Below, in pieces: positions 20,145 through 29,875 of a stretch of DNA of 64,000 nt. The position numbers were made by a program, and so were the translations under genes. The first letter of the stretch is position 1. The number at the start of each line of letters is the position of its first letter. Below the pieces are notes generated by a model. That model ran no database searches. It saw only the letters and a program-made list of their open reading frames with translations, and had not been told where the DNA came from. The DNA is from Burkholderia sp. MS389 (GTDB lineage: Bacteria; Pseudomonadota; Gammaproteobacteria; Burkholderiales; Burkholderiaceae): the NCBI RefSeq assembly GCF_016899425.1, contig NZ_CP045994.1, positions 124,001 to 188,000 of the forward strand, given 5' to 3'.

Positions 20145-20911
20145 TGCGTGCACGAATTCCCTCGATGGTGCATCGGCCCGCATGCCAGCCGATGGCGCCG
20201 CTTTCCGCGTTTGCGTTCGCACCGCGTCTTTTCCGCGCTTTGCCGCGTTGCCCGTTTTTCCGTTTCCCGCGATCCGTTCGCCGACGATGCGCAATCCTGC
20301 ACAGGCGCTTCGGGCTTACCCGGTTGGCGGGCGCGAAAGGCGTCCGTTACACTCGGCTTTCGCCGACCGTGCGGTCGGGAAAATCGGTCGGCAGTTCTCC
20401 TACAAGCACAATGCAGAACAGGGAGTACGGTTGGATGAGCAGCGCAGCACGGTGGTTCGGGGCAGGAGACGCGGCGGACGCCGTTCGTTCGTCATGGGGT
20501 GCCCGATGGGTCATCGGGGCATTTCCGAGCCGTTCCGCGGCCTGTATGCGCGTCCCGGCGCCGGCGCGGGTCGTTGCGCTCGCATCCGTCTCTGCATCCG
20601 TATGCGCAATCGCATGAGCGGCGGGCTTTCCGAGGTTTCATCGCTTGCCGTGCGTGCCGACCATCGATGCGCGCGCAACGAGCTTGCGCACGCTCCCGCA
20701 TTTCTTCGCTTTCTTCATCCTGACGACACCGCTGCTGCGCATCGTGACGGTCGGACGGCCGTTTCAATCGGCGCGCGGCGCGTGGCGGCGTGTCGCGGGA
20801 AAACGAGCATGGGCGCGGACGGGTGGGATAATTAAGATATTAACTTGTTTGGGGACCGGGAGCCGCCCGAGCAACCGTGGTTTTTTCGAGCAGCGTTTGG
20901 AGACAACGTAA

Positions 20912-22069
20912 ATGAAGATGAATCGATGGATGGAGGCCCTGCTTGCCGCGGGCCTCGTGTGTGCGGCGGCCACGGCGTCGGCGCAGGTGAAGATCGGCGT
21001 GACGCTGTCGGCCACCGGGCCCGCCGCGTCGCTCGGGATTCCGGAAAAGAACACGATCGCGCTGCTGCCGAAGGAGATCGCGGGCAAGAGCGTGCAGTAC
21101 ATCGTGCTGGACGACGCGTCCGACACGAGCCGTGCGGTGCAGAACGTGCGCAAGCTGATCGACGAGGACCACGTCGACGCGATCATCGGCTCGTCCGTCA
21201 CGCCGAACTCGCTCGCGATGCTCGATCCGGTGTCGCAGGGCAAGACGCCGACGATCTCGCTCGCGGCGAGCGCGCAGATCATCGCGCCGATGGACGCGAA
21301 GCGCGCGTGGATGTTCAAGGTGCCGCAGAACGACCAGTTGATGGCCGACGCGATCGCCGGCTACATGGCGAAGCATGGCGTGAAGACGGTCGGCTTCATC
21401 GGCTTCGCCGACGCGTACGGCGACAGCTGGTACAAGACGTTCGACGCGGCGGCCGCGAAGAACGGGCTGAAGCTCGTGTCGAGCGAACGCTATAACCGGA
21501 CCGACGCGTCGGTGATGGGGCAGGTGCTGAAGCTGCTGGGCTCGAACCCGGATGCGGTGCTGATCGCCGGCTCCGGCACGCCGGCGGCGCTGCCGGCCAA
21601 GACGCTGAAGGAGCGCGGCTACAAGGGCAAGGTCTACCAGACGCACGGCGTCGCGAATAACGATTTCCTGCGCGTGTGCGGCAAGGATTGCGAAGGCGAG
21701 ATCCTGCCGGCCGGCCCGGTGCTCGTGACCGACCAGCTGCCCGATTCGAATCCGGTGAAGAAGCCGGCGCTCGGCTACAAGGCCGCGTACGAGAAGGCTT
21801 ACGGCGCGGGTTCGCTGTCGACTTTCGGCGGCCATGCGTGGGATGCGGGCCTGCTGCTGCAGCGCGCGATCCCGGACGCGCTGAAGAAGGGCCAGCCGGG
21901 CACCGAGGCGTTCCGCGAAGCGCTGCGCGCGTCGCTCGAAAGCGTGAAGGACCTGCCCGTCTCGCACGGCGTGATCAACATGACGGCGACGGATCACAAC
22001 GGCTTCGACACACGTGCGCGCGTGATGGTGCAGATCGTCGACGGCAAGTGGAAGTTGCAGGCCGAGTAA
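20912..22069 (+). CDS. Periplasmic branched-chain amino-acid-type binding protein (second cluster)
   Basis: A 385-residue type I periplasmic binding protein. The signal peptide ends near ATASA, followed by QVKIGVTLSATGPAASLG. Only two cysteines lie in the mature part, in VCGKDCEG, and may form a disulfide. It is the first gene of a four-gene importer cluster with permease, fused permease-ATPase and second ATPase. A GGAGACAACG ribosome-binding site precedes the ATG. Ligand unknown. Confidence 0.9.
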   Translation: MKMNRWMEALLAAGLVCAAATASAQVKIGVTLSATGPAASLGIPEKNTIALLPKEIAGKSVQYIVLDDASDTSRAVQNVRKLIDEDHVDAIIGSSVTPNSLAMLDPVSQGKTPTISLAASAQIIAPMDAKRAWMFKVPQNDQLMADAIAGYMAKHGVKTVGFIGFADAYGDSWYKTFDAAAAKNGLKLVSSERYNRTDASVMGQVLKLLGSNPDAVLIAGSGTPAALPAKTLKERGYKGKVYQTHGVANNDFLRVCGKDCEGEILPAGPVLVTDQLPDSNPVKKPALGYKAAYEKAYGAGSLSTFGGHAWDAGLLLQRAIPDALKKGQPGTEAFREALRASLESVKDLPVSHGVINMTATDHNGFDTRARVMVQIVDGKWKLQAE

Positions 22070-22083
22070 GCGTCACGTGAAAC

Positions 22084-22118
22084 CGGCGTGCGCGGCGCGA
22101 ACGGCGCCGCGCACGCCG
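22084..22118 (+). promoter_or_regulatory. mRNA hairpin after the second binding-protein gene
   Basis: A 15-bp perfect GC-rich inverted repeat (arms at 22084-22098 and 22104-22118, five-base loop) lies fifteen bases after the binding-protein stop codon. It has no T-run. Its position matches the hairpin at 17871 in the first cluster. Confidence 0.6.
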
Positions 22119-22239
22119 TCGGCAGGGCGGCGCGCGTCACGGCCGCATCCGTGCCGCCTGGAACGGCCGGGGCCCGCCGTGCGCCCCGGCCGTTTCCGCC
22201 TTTCGTTTCTCCGCAGCATTCTCTCGATACACGAAACGT

Positions 22240-23295
22240 ATGGATCTCTCGATTGCGGCGATCCTCGCGCAAGACGGCATCACGACCGGCGCCATTTATG
22301 CATTGTTGTCGCTGGCGCTCGTGCTGGTGTTTTCCGTCACGCGGGTGATCTTCATTCCCCAGGGCGAATTCGTCGCCTACGGTGCGCTGACGCTGGCCGC
22401 GTTGCAGGCGCAGAAATTTCCCGCCACCTGCTGGCTGCTGTTCGTGATGGGCGTCGCATGCTTCCTGCTCGAAGCCGGCGGCCTGATCCGGCATCGCGAA
22501 CGCCGCCATCAGCTCGGCCGCACGCTCGCGACGCTCGGCAGCCGCTACATCCTGCTGCCGCTCGCGGTGTTCGCAATCACGCGCAGCTTCGCCGCGCAGC
22601 CGATGCCGATGCTCGCGCAGATCGCGCTGACGCTCGCGATCGTCGTGCCGATGGGGCCGTTCGTCTACCGGCTCGTGTACCAGCCGATCGCCGAAGGCAC
22701 GACGCTGCTGCTGCTGATCGTGTCGGTCGCCGTCCATTTCGCGATGGTCGGCCTCGGCCTCGTGATGTTCGGCGCGGAAGGCTCGCGTACCAACGGGTTC
22801 TCGGACGCGTCGCTCGCGATCGGCAGCATGACGGTGTCGGTGCAGAGCATCCTGGTCGTCGTCACGGCGCTCGTGCTGATCGGCGCGCTGTATGTGTACT
22901 TCGGGCGCACGATCGCCGGCAAGGCGCTGCGCGCGACGTCGGTGAACCGGCTCGGTGCGCGGCTCGTCGGCATCGGCACGACCGAAGCCGGGCGGCTCGC
23001 GTTCACGTTCGCGGCGGGGCTCGGCGTGTTGTCCGGGATCCTCGTCGGCCCGCTGACGACGATCTACTACGACTCGGGCTTCCTGATCGGGCTGAAGGGC
23101 TTCGTCGGCGCGATCATCGGCGGGCTCGTCAGCTATCCGCTCGCGGCCGCCGGCTCGCTGCTCGTCGGCGTGCTCGAATCGTATTCGTCGTTCTGGGCGA
23201 GCGCCTACAAGGAGGTGATCGTGTTCACGCTGATCATTCCGGTGCTGCTGTGGCGGAGCTTCGCGACGCCGCATGCGGAAGAGGAAGAGGAGTGA
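22240..23295 (+). CDS. Branched-chain amino-acid-type ABC permease (LivH-like, second cluster)
   Basis: A 351-residue polytopic inner-membrane protein. It is longer than usual for LivH because of an inserted segment after the second helix (about residues 55-110). The first helices (GAIYALLSLALVLVFSVTRVIFIPQGEFVAYGAL) match LivH. It ends in HAEEEEE, an acidic tail. The fused permease-ATPase gene begins four bases after its stop codon, so the two are probably coupled. Confidence 0.88.
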   Translation: MDLSIAAILAQDGITTGAIYALLSLALVLVFSVTRVIFIPQGEFVAYGALTLAALQAQKFPATCWLLFVMGVACFLLEAGGLIRHRERRHQLGRTLATLGSRYILLPLAVFAITRSFAAQPMPMLAQIALTLAIVVPMGPFVYRLVYQPIAEGTTLLLLIVSVAVHFAMVGLGLVMFGAEGSRTNGFSDASLAIGSMTVSVQSILVVVTALVLIGALYVYFGRTIAGKALRATSVNRLGARLVGIGTTEAGRLAFTFAAGLGVLSGILVGPLTTIYYDSGFLIGLKGFVGAIIGGLVSYPLAAAGSLLVGVLESYSSFWASAYKEVIVFTLIIPVLLWRSFATPHAEEEEE

Positions 23296-23299
23296 CGCG

Positions 23300-25084
23300 A
23301 TGAAGACGATGGTACGCAACAAGACCTTCTGGCTGTTTCTCGTGGTGCTGTTCGCGCTGCCGGTGCTGCCCGGCGCGCTGCAGGTGCCCGAATACTGGAT
23401 CACGCTGCTGAACTACATCGGCCTGTATGCGATCGTCGCGATCGGGCTCGTGCTGCTGACGGGCGTCGGCGGGATGACGAGCTTCGGACAGGCCGCGTTC
23501 GTCGGCATCGGCGCGTATGCGACCGCGTTCCTGACGACGCGCTACGGCGTATCGCCGTGGCTCGCGCTGATCGTCGGCGTTGTGCTGACGGCGCTCGTCG
23601 CGCTCGTGCTCGGCGCGGTGACGATGCGGCTGTCCGGGCACTTCCTGCCGCTCGGCACGATCGCGTGGGGCCTCGCGCTGTTCTACCTGTTCGGCAACCT
23701 CGAACTGCTCGGCAAGTACGACGGGATCAACGGGATTCCGGCGCTGAACCTGTTCGGCATCGTGCTCGACAGCGGCCGCAGCCTGTACTTCCTGATCTGG
23801 GCCGTGGTGCTGGCCGCGATCGTGTCGGTGCAGAACCTGCTCAACAGCCGGCCCGGCCGCGCGATCCGCGCGCTGCGCGGCGGCGGCGTGATGGCCGAGG
23901 CGATGGGCGTGAACACCGCGTGGATGCGCGTCGTGATCTTCGTCTACGCGGCCGTGCTCGCGGCGGTATCGGGCTTCCTGTACGCACACCTGCAGCGCGC
24001 GGTGAACCCGACGCCGTTCGGTCTGAACCACGGGATCGAATTCCTGTTCATGGCTGTGGTGGGCGGCGTGTCGCACGTATGGGGCGCGGTGCTCGGCGCG
24101 GCGATCCTGACCGTGCTGCAGGACTATCTGCAGACGCTGCTGCCGAAACTGCTCGGCTCGGAAGGCAACTTCGAGATCATCGTGTTCGGCGTGCTGATGG
24201 TGCTGCTGCTGCAGTACGCGCGCCAGGGCGTATGGCCGTTCGTCGCGAGACTGTTCCCGCGCGGGCCCCGTGCGCACGTGCCCGAGCAGGCCGATCCGCT
24301 GCCGCAGCGCGCGAAGCCCGTGGCCGGCGAGCCGCTGCTCGTCGTCGACACCGCACGCAAGCAGTTCGGCGGGCTCGTGGCCGTGAACGACGTCAGCTTC
24401 GACGTGAAAGCGGGGCAGATCATCGGGTTGATCGGCCCGAACGGCGCGGGCAAGTCGACCACGTTCAACCTCGTGACCGGCGTGCTGAAGCCGACCGGCG
24501 GCGCGATCACGTTCCGCGGCGAGCGCATCGACGGGCTGACGTCGCGCCAGATCGTCCGCCGCGGCATCGGTCGCACGTTCCAGCACGTGAAGCTGCTGCC
24601 GACGATGACGGTGCTCGAGAACGTCGCGATCGGCGCGCATCTGCGCGGTCATACCGGCGTGTGGCGCAGCATTGCGCGGCTCAATGCGCACGAGGAAGCG
24701 CAGTTGCTGGCCGAAGCCGCGCGCCAGATCCGGCGTGTCGGGCTCGAAGCGCACATGTACGACGACGCGGGGAGCCTCGCGCTTGGTCAGCAGCGGATTC
24801 TCGAAATCGCGCGGGCGCTGTGCTGCGATCCGACGCTGCTGTTGCTCGACGAGCCGGCGGCGGGGCTGCGTTACCAGGAGAAGCAGCAACTCGCCGACCT
24901 GCTGCGGCGGCTGAAGGCGGAAGGAATGAGCGTGTTGCTCGTGGAACATGACATGGATTTCGTGATGAACCTCACCGACCGGTTGGTGGTGATGGAATTC
25001 GGCACGCGGATCGCGGAAGGGCTGCCGCAGGACGTGCAGCAGGACCCGGCCGTGCTCGAAGCGTATCTGGGCGGGGTGGAGTGA
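23300..25084 (+). CDS. Fused ABC permease-ATPase (LivM-LivG fusion)
   Basis: A 594-residue fusion. Residues 1 to about 320 are a LivM-like permease with roughly ten helices and the [20 protein letters not shown] segment. A short charged linker leads to a LivG-like ABC domain from about 345, with Walker [10 protein letters not shown] at 379-387, signature [15 protein letters not shown] and Walker [12 protein letters not shown]. Fusing one permease and one ATPase fixes their stoichiometry. The ATG at 23300 follows GAGGAAGAGGAG. The last base overlaps the next start codon. Confidence 0.92.
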   Translation: MKTMVRNKTFWLFLVVLFALPVLPGALQVPEYWITLLNYIGLYAIVAIGLVLLTGVGGMTSFGQAAFVGIGAYATAFLTTRYGVSPWLALIVGVVLTALVALVLGAVTMRLSGHFLPLGTIAWGLALFYLFGNLELLGKYDGINGIPALNLFGIVLDSGRSLYFLIWAVVLAAIVSVQNLLNSRPGRAIRALRGGGVMAEAMGVNTAWMRVVIFVYAAVLAAVSGFLYAHLQRAVNPTPFGLNHGIEFLFMAVVGGVSHVWGAVLGAAILTVLQDYLQTLLPKLLGSEGNFEIIVFGVLMVLLLQYARQGVWPFVARLFPRGPRAHVPEQADPLPQRAKPVAGEPLLVVDTARKQFGGLVAVNDVSFDVKAGQIIGLIGPNGAGKSTTFNLVTGVLKPTGGAITFRGERIDGLTSRQIVRRGIGRTFQHVKLLPTMTVLENVAIGAHLRGHTGVWRSIARLNAHEEAQLLAEAARQIRRVGLEAHMYDDAGSLALGQQRILEIARALCCDPTLLLLDEPAAGLRYQEKQQLADLLRRLKAEGMSVLLVEHDMDFVMNLTDRLVVMEFGTRIAEGLPQDVQQDPAVLEAYLGGVE

Positions 25085-25839
25085 TGACGGACACGACGAT
25101 GCCGATTCTCGACGTACGCGGGCTGGCGGTGCGGTACGGGAAGGTGGAGGCGCTGCACGGTGCGGCAATCAAGGTGGGGGCGGGGCAGATCGTCAGCGTG
25201 ATTGGCCCGAACGGCGCCGGTAAATCGACGCTGCTGAACGCGATCATGGGGGCGCTCCCGGTAACGGGGCACGCGTCGGGCGCGGTCGTGTATCGCGGCA
25301 CCGACGTCAGCGTGTTGCCGGTCGAGCAGCGCGTCGCGCGCGGAATGTGCCTCGTACCGGAAAAGCGCGAGCTGTTCAGCACAATGACGGTCGAGGACAA
25401 CCTCGTGCTCGGCGCGTATCGGCGCAAGCAGGCGGGGGAATCGAACTTCCTCGATCAGCTCGATCACGTGTTCGCGCTATTTCCGCGGCTGAAGGAGCGG
25501 CGCCGGCAGGCGGCCGGCACGCTGTCCGGCGGCGAGCGGCAGATGCTGGCAGTCGGCCGCGCGCTGATGGGCAAGCCCGACCTGCTGATGCTCGACGAAC
25601 CGAGCCTCGGGCTGGCACCGCTGATCGTGAAGGAGATCTTTCATATCATCAGCGCGTTGCGCGGCACCGGCGTGGCGACGCTGCTGATCGAGCAGAATGC
25701 ACGGGCGGCGCTGCAGATCTCCGACTATGGCTATGTGCTGGAGACGGGCGAGTTTGCGCTGGAAGGGCCGGCGGCCGAGCTTGCGCAGAATCCGCGTGTG
25801 ATCGAGACGTATCTTGGGTTGGCGAAGAAGACGGCTTGA
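25084..25839 (+). CDS. Branched-chain amino-acid-type ABC transporter ATPase (LivF-like, second cluster)
   Basis: A 251-residue LivF-type ABC ATPase, canonical throughout: Walker [10 protein letters not shown], signature [15 protein letters not shown], Walker [14 protein letters not shown]. In contrast with the LivF-like protein of the first cluster it keeps the Walker A lysine. The ATG overlaps the upstream TGA by one base (TGATG), so translation is coupled. A palindromic parS/terminator follows 27 bases after the stop codon. Confidence 0.92.
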   Translation: MTDTTMPILDVRGLAVRYGKVEALHGAAIKVGAGQIVSVIGPNGAGKSTLLNAIMGALPVTGHASGAVVYRGTDVSVLPVEQRVARGMCLVPEKRELFSTMTVEDNLVLGAYRRKQAGESNFLDQLDHVFALFPRLKERRRQAAGTLSGGERQMLAVGRALMGKPDLLMLDEPSLGLAPLIVKEIFHIISALRGTGVATLLIEQNARAALQISDYGYVLETGEFALEGPAAELAQNPRVIETYLGLAKKTA

Positions 25840-25866
25840 TTGCCGGTGCGGTGGACGGGAAACGGG

Positions 25867-25897
25867 CGGCGTGTTTCACGTGAAACACGCCGTTTTT
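25867..25897 (+). terminator. Intrinsic terminator of the second ABC cluster, overlapping parS
   Basis: A 26-base perfect palindrome (25867-25892) followed by TTTTT and then GTTTG. Transcribed rightwards it can form an eleven-pair hairpin with a four-base loop and a U-tract, 27 bases after the LivF-like stop codon. The same bases contain the parS 16-mer. Confidence 0.65.
25872..25887. other. parS: parS centromere site (perfect 16-mer)
   Basis: TGTTTCACGTGAAACA, the universal chromosomal parS palindrome recognised by ParB. It lies about 3.2 kb from parA and 4 kb from parB, as expected for an origin-proximal partition locus. Confidence 0.92.
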
Positions 25898-26350
25898 GTT
25901 TGTGAGCAGGGTGCAGTTTTCGCGTCCACGGTTCAAGGCCGGGGATAAGTCGTGCGGGAACAGTGGGAAGCGCTGTGCGGTGCCGCGCAGGCTGGTTCCA
26001 CAGGTCGACCATGCTGCACTTCAGTGGACAAGTGCCGGGACAACCGGCGGAAATGCTGTGTGGCGGAGGGCGCACGGCCACGGGTTCGAAGTGTTGCGCT
26101 GGCCACAGACATCGGGGAGTTCGGGGTTCCGTACATGCTTTGCACAGGCCCGAAGATGTGCGTTGAATCGCTCACCGACAACGCCGAGACAGCCCCGGCG
26201 CGGCAAATTTGCGTGTTCCCGACTAAAAAATCGCCGAAATGCACAGACCCTACCATTCGGACGGCCTTCGGGCGAAAAGCGAACCCGCTATAATTCGGCC
26301 CATACATTTCTCAGATAGGTTCGTACGCAGTTCCGCGTACGGAATCCACC

Positions 26351-28330
26351 ATGCTTTTTCCCACAGAATTTGACGTCGTCGTCGTCGGTGGCGGCCATGC
26401 CGGCACGGAAGCCGCGCTGGCGTCCGCCCGTATGGGCGCAAAGACACTGCTGCTGACCCACAACATCGAAACGCTTGGGCAGATGAGCTGCAATCCGTCG
26501 ATCGGCGGCATTGGCAAGGGCCATCTGGTCAAGGAAGTCGACGCGTTGGGCGGCGCAATGGCCGCCGCGACGGACGAAAGCGGTATTCAGTTCCGGATCC
26601 TCAATTCGTCGAAGGGGCCGGCTGTGCGCGCGACGCGTGCGCAGGCCGATCGCATCCTGTACAAGGCCGCGATCCGCCACCGGCTCGAAAATCAGCCGAA
26701 CCTGTGGCTGTTCCAGCAGGCCGTCGACGATCTGATGGTCGAAGGCGACCGCGTGGTCGGCGCCGTCACGCAGATCGGCATCCGCTTCCGCGCTCGCGCG
26801 GTCGTGCTGACGGCCGGTACGTTCCTCGACGGCAAGATCCACGTCGGCCTGAACAACTACACGGGCGGTCGCGCGGGCGATCCGGCGGCCGTGTCGCTGT
26901 CGTCGCGCCTGAAGGAGCTGAAGCTGCCGCAGGGCCGGCTGAAGACCGGTACGCCACCGCGTATCGACGGCCGCACGATCGACTTCTCGAAGCTCGACGA
27001 GCAACCGGGCGACCTCGATCCGATTCCCGTGTTCTCGTTCCTGGGCCGCGCGGAGCAGCATCCGCAGCAGCTGCCGTGCTGGGTCACGCACACGAACGAA
27101 CGCACGCACGACATCATTCGCGGCGGTCTCGACCGTTCGCCTATGTATACAGGCGTGATCGAAGGCGTCGGGCCGCGCTATTGCCCGTCGATCGAGGACA
27201 AGATCCACCGGTTCGCATCGAAGGAATCGCACCAGATCTTCCTCGAGCCGGAAGGGCTGACGACTAACGAGTTCTACCCGAACGGGATCTCGACGAGCCT
27301 GCCGTTCGACGTGCAGCTCGAGCTGGTGCATTCGATGCGCGGCCTCGAGAATGCGCACATCCTGCGCCCCGGTTACGCGATCGAGTACGACTATTTCGAC
27401 CCGCGTGCGTTGAAAGCGTCGCTCGAGACGAAGGCGATCAACGGACTGTTCTTTGCGGGTCAGATCAACGGGACGACCGGCTACGAAGAAGCGGCTGCAC
27501 AGGGTCTGCTGGCTGGTCTCAATGCGGGCCGCTACGTGCAGGAAAAGGATGCGTGGTGCCCGCGTCGCGACCAGGCATATCTGGGCGTGCTGGTCGACGA
27601 TCTCGTCACGCGCGGCGTGGCGGAGCCGTACCGGATGTTCACGAGCCGGGCCGAGTATCGCCTGAGCCTGCGCGAAGACAACGCCGACATGCGCCTGACC
27701 GAGATCGGCCGCGAGCTTGGACTGGTGGACGATGCACGTTGGGATGCCTTCAGCCGGAAGCGCGACGCTGTTTCACGTGAAACCGAACGCCTGAAGTCGA
27801 CGTGGGTTACGCCGAAGACGCTGCCTGCCGAAGAGGCGACCGCGCTGCTCGGCAAGGCGATCGACCACGAATACAGCCTCGCCGAGCTGCTGCGCCGCCC
27901 CGGCGTGAGCTACGACGGCGTGTGCGGGCTGAAGGGCGGCGAGTGCGGCCCCGCGGAGCCGTTGACCGACGATCCGGTGCTGCTCGAGCAGATCAAGGAG
28001 CAGGTCGAGATCGGTATCAAGTATCAGGGCTATATCGAGCGCCAGGCGTCGGAGATCGAGCGCAACGACGCGAACGAAAACACGCGCCTGCCGGACGGTA
28101 TCGATTACCGCGAGGTTCGCGGCCTGTCGTTCGAGGTGAGCCAGAAGCTCAACGAGTTCCGGCCGGAAACGATCGGGCAGGCGTCCCGCATCTCGGGCGT
28201 CACGCCGGCGGCAATCTCGCTGCTGATGGTGCATCTGAAGCGTCGCGGCCTGGGCCGCCGTAATGGTACGGCCGCAGAGGCCGCCGCGGCCGCGGAGCAG
28301 GGGGACGGCACTGTCCCGACGCAACAATGA
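26351..28330 (+). CDS. mnmG: tRNA uridine-5-carboxymethylaminomethyl modification enzyme MnmG (GidA)
   Basis: A 659-residue FAD enzyme. The N-terminal GGGHAG (13-18) binds FAD, and the family signatures [14 protein letters not shown] and [10 protein letters not shown] are present. With MnmE it installs the 5-carboxymethylaminomethyl group on wobble U34 of certain tRNAs. Residues to about 630 match the family; the C-terminal end is an alanine-rich low-complexity stretch. The stop overlaps the rsmG start by four bases. A parS-like site lies inside the coding sequence at 27769. Confidence 0.97.
   Translation: MLFPTEFDVVVVGGGHAGTEAALASARMGAKTLLLTHNIETLGQMSCNPSIGGIGKGHLVKEVDALGGAMAAATDESGIQFRILNSSKGPAVRATRAQADRILYKAAIRHRLENQPNLWLFQQAVDDLMVEGDRVVGAVTQIGIRFRARAVVLTAGTFLDGKIHVGLNNYTGGRAGDPAAVSLSSRLKELKLPQGRLKTGTPPRIDGRTIDFSKLDEQPGDLDPIPVFSFLGRAEQHPQQLPCWVTHTNERTHDIIRGGLDRSPMYTGVIEGVGPRYCPSIEDKIHRFASKESHQIFLEPEGLTTNEFYPNGISTSLPFDVQLELVHSMRGLENAHILRPGYAIEYDYFDPRALKASLETKAINGLFFAGQINGTTGYEEAAAQGLLAGLNAGRYVQEKDAWCPRRDQAYLGVLVDDLVTRGVAEPYRMFTSRAEYRLSLREDNADMRLTEIGRELGLVDDARWDAFSRKRDAVSRETERLKSTWVTPKTLPAEEATALLGKAIDHEYSLAELLRRPGVSYDGVCGLKGGECGPAEPLTDDPVLLEQIKEQVEIGIKYQGYIERQASEIERNDANENTRLPDGIDYREVRGLSFEVSQKLNEFRPETIGQASRISGVTPAAISLLMVHLKRRGLGRRNGTAAEAAAAAEQGDGTVPTQQ
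27769..27784. other. parS: parS site inside mnmG (one mismatch)
   Basis: TGTTTCACGTGAAACC, matching the parS consensus at 15 of 16 bases, lies within the mnmG frame where it encodes part of AVSRET. It is about 1.9 kb from the perfect site and 1.3 kb from parA. Confidence 0.82.
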
Positions 28331-29013
28331 CGGCGCGTCGCGCGCCGGCGGTTAATCGGGACGTACTGGAGGGGATGCTCGTCGAAGGCACGGCGGCGCT
28401 CGACCTCACGCTGACGGATACGCAGCGCAACCAGCTGCTGGACTACGTCGCGCTACTCGGCAAGTGGAATGCGGTCTACAACCTGACCGCGATCCGCGAC
28501 CCGAAGCAGATGCTGATCCAGCACATCCTCGATTCGCTTTCGATCGTCCCGCATCTGCGCGGCCGTACGTCGGCGCGCGTGCTCGACGTCGGCTCGGGCG
28601 GCGGGCTGCCCGGTATCGTGCTGGCGATCGTCGAGCCGGGCTGGCAGGTCACGCTGAACGACATCGTGCAGAAGAAATCGGCGTTCCAGACGCAGATGCG
28701 CGCGGAACTGAAGCTCGCGAACCTGTCGGTCGTGACCGGCCGGGTCGAATCGCTGCAGCCGGGTGTCGAAGTCCCGGAAAAATTCGACATGATCGTATCC
28801 CGCGCTTTCGCGGACCTGTCCGACTTCGTTAAACTTGCTCGACATCTGGTTGCGCCGGGCGGATCGATCTGGGCGATGAAGGGCGTTCATCCGGACGACG
28901 AGATTGCGCGGTTGCCGGAAGGCAGCCGCGTGAAGCAGACGATCCGGCTGGCGGTGCCGATGCTCGATGCGGAGCGGCATCTGTTCGAAGTGGCCGTCGA
29001 CGACGCGAATTGA
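28327..29013 (+). CDS. rsmG: 16S rRNA (guanine527-N7)-methyltransferase RsmG (GidB)
   Basis: A 228-residue class I methyltransferase. Motif I is [16 protein letters not shown]; the early [21 protein letters not shown] segment is characteristic of RsmG. It methylates N7 of G527 in 16S rRNA using S-adenosylmethionine. It is translationally coupled to mnmG by a four-base overlap and is followed by parA, the classic mnmG-rsmG-parA-parB order. Confidence 0.96.
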   Translation: MTARRAPAVNRDVLEGMLVEGTAALDLTLTDTQRNQLLDYVALLGKWNAVYNLTAIRDPKQMLIQHILDSLSIVPHLRGRTSARVLDVGSGGGLPGIVLAIVEPGWQVTLNDIVQKKSAFQTQMRAELKLANLSVVTGRVESLQPGVEVPEKFDMIVSRAFADLSDFVKLARHLVAPGGSIWAMKGVHPDDEIARLPEGSRVKQTIRLAVPMLDAERHLFEVAVDDAN

Positions 29014-29064
29014 AGGCGCGCGGTAGCGCGCCGTTTGTTTGAAGGTAAAGGGAACACACCAACG

Positions 29065-29844
29065 ATGGCAAAGATCTTCTGCGTTGCGAACCAGAAGGGG
29101 GGCGTCGGCAAGACGACGACATCGGTCAATCTCGCCGCAAGCCTTGCAGCGCAGGAGCAACGAGTCCTGTTGATCGATCTCGACCCGCAGGGCAACGCGA
29201 CGATGGGCAGCGGGATCGACAAGGCCGCCTGCGAAGCGACCGTGTACGAAGTGCTGGTCGACGGCGTGTCGGTCACCGACGCGCGCGTGCGTCCGGAAGG
29301 CGTCACCTACGACGTGCTTCCCGCGAACCGCGAGCTGTCCGGCGCCGAGATCGAACTGATCAGCATCGACAACCGCGAGCGTCGCCTGAAGGCCGCGCTC
29401 GAGCACGTGGCCGACGACTACGATTTCGTGCTGATCGATTGCCCGCCGACGCTGTCGCTGCTGACGCTGAACGGCCTGTGCGCGGCGCATGGCGTCGTGA
29501 TTCCGATGCAGTGCGAGTACTTTGCGCTGGAAGGGTTGTCGGACCTCGTCAACACGATCAAGCAGGTTCACGCGAACATGAACCGCGACCTGAAGATCAT
29601 CGGCTTGCTGCGCGTGATGTTCGATCCGCGCATCACGCTGCAGCAGCAAGTCTCCGATCAACTGAAAGCGCACTTCGGCGACAAGGTGTTCGACGCGGTG
29701 ATTCCGCGCAACGTGCGCCTCGCCGAAGCGCCGAGTTACGGGTTGCCGGGCGTCGTGTTCGATCGCAGCTCGCGTGGTGCGCAGGCGTATATCCAGTTCG
29801 GTGCCGAGATGATCGAGCGCGTGCGCGCGTTCGAGGTGTCGTGA
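29065..29844 (+). CDS. parA: Chromosome-partitioning ATPase ParA
   Basis: A 259-residue ParA of the chromosomal (Soj) type, with no N-terminal DNA-binding extension. The deviant Walker A is KGGVGKTT (11-18), followed by LLIDLDPQGNAT and a Walker B in DFVLIDCPPTLSLLT. It binds nonspecific DNA as an ATP dimer and drives separation of ParB-parS complexes. The start at 29065 follows AAGGGAACACACC; a frame extension upstream was rejected. Confidence 0.96.
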   Translation: MAKIFCVANQKGGVGKTTTSVNLAASLAAQEQRVLLIDLDPQGNATMGSGIDKAACEATVYEVLVDGVSVTDARVRPEGVTYDVLPANRELSGAEIELISIDNRERRLKAALEHVADDYDFVLIDCPPTLSLLTLNGLCAAHGVVIPMQCEYFALEGLSDLVNTIKQVHANMNRDLKIIGLLRVMFDPRITLQQQVSDQLKAHFGDKVFDAVIPRNVRLAEAPSYGLPGVVFDRSSRGAQAYIQFGAEMIERVRAFEVS

Positions 29845-29875
29845 TCCGGACATGAGCGAAGCGAGGAAGAAAGAC

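Larger units (their letters stand above)
19851..20911. other. Long intergenic region between two ABC clusters
   Basis: About 1.06 kb without a convincing protein gene. Small open frames have no ribosome-binding sites and arginine-rich, unconserved-looking products; one start at 20411 (MQNREYGWM...) is possible but unsupported. The region holds a candidate small RNA with promoter and terminator (19995-20144). An AT-rich stretch near 20828-20850 probably contains the promoter of the next ABC cluster. Confidence 0.5.
25840..26350. other. Intergenic region with parS, upstream of mnmG
   Basis: About 510 bases containing the parS palindrome near its left end and the promoter and leader of the mnmG operon near its right end (TATAATTCGG lies at about 26288). 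Several GGATAA/TTCCACAG fragments occur but no perfect DnaA box. Open frames here are short and unconvincing. Confidence 0.5.

Noticed and set aside
20093..20835. Several overlapping open frames between the two ABC clusters
   Set aside because: No ribosome-binding sites, biased Arg/Ala/Ser composition and no recognisable domain; one overlaps a strong terminator.
23234..25168. A 644-codon open frame opposite the permease-ATPase fusion
   Set aside because: Arg/His/Gln-rich composition without motifs; typical antisense artefact of high-GC coding DNA.
25921..26350. Possible oriC upstream of mnmG
   Set aside because: parS is adjacent, but no perfect DnaA box was found in this stretch.
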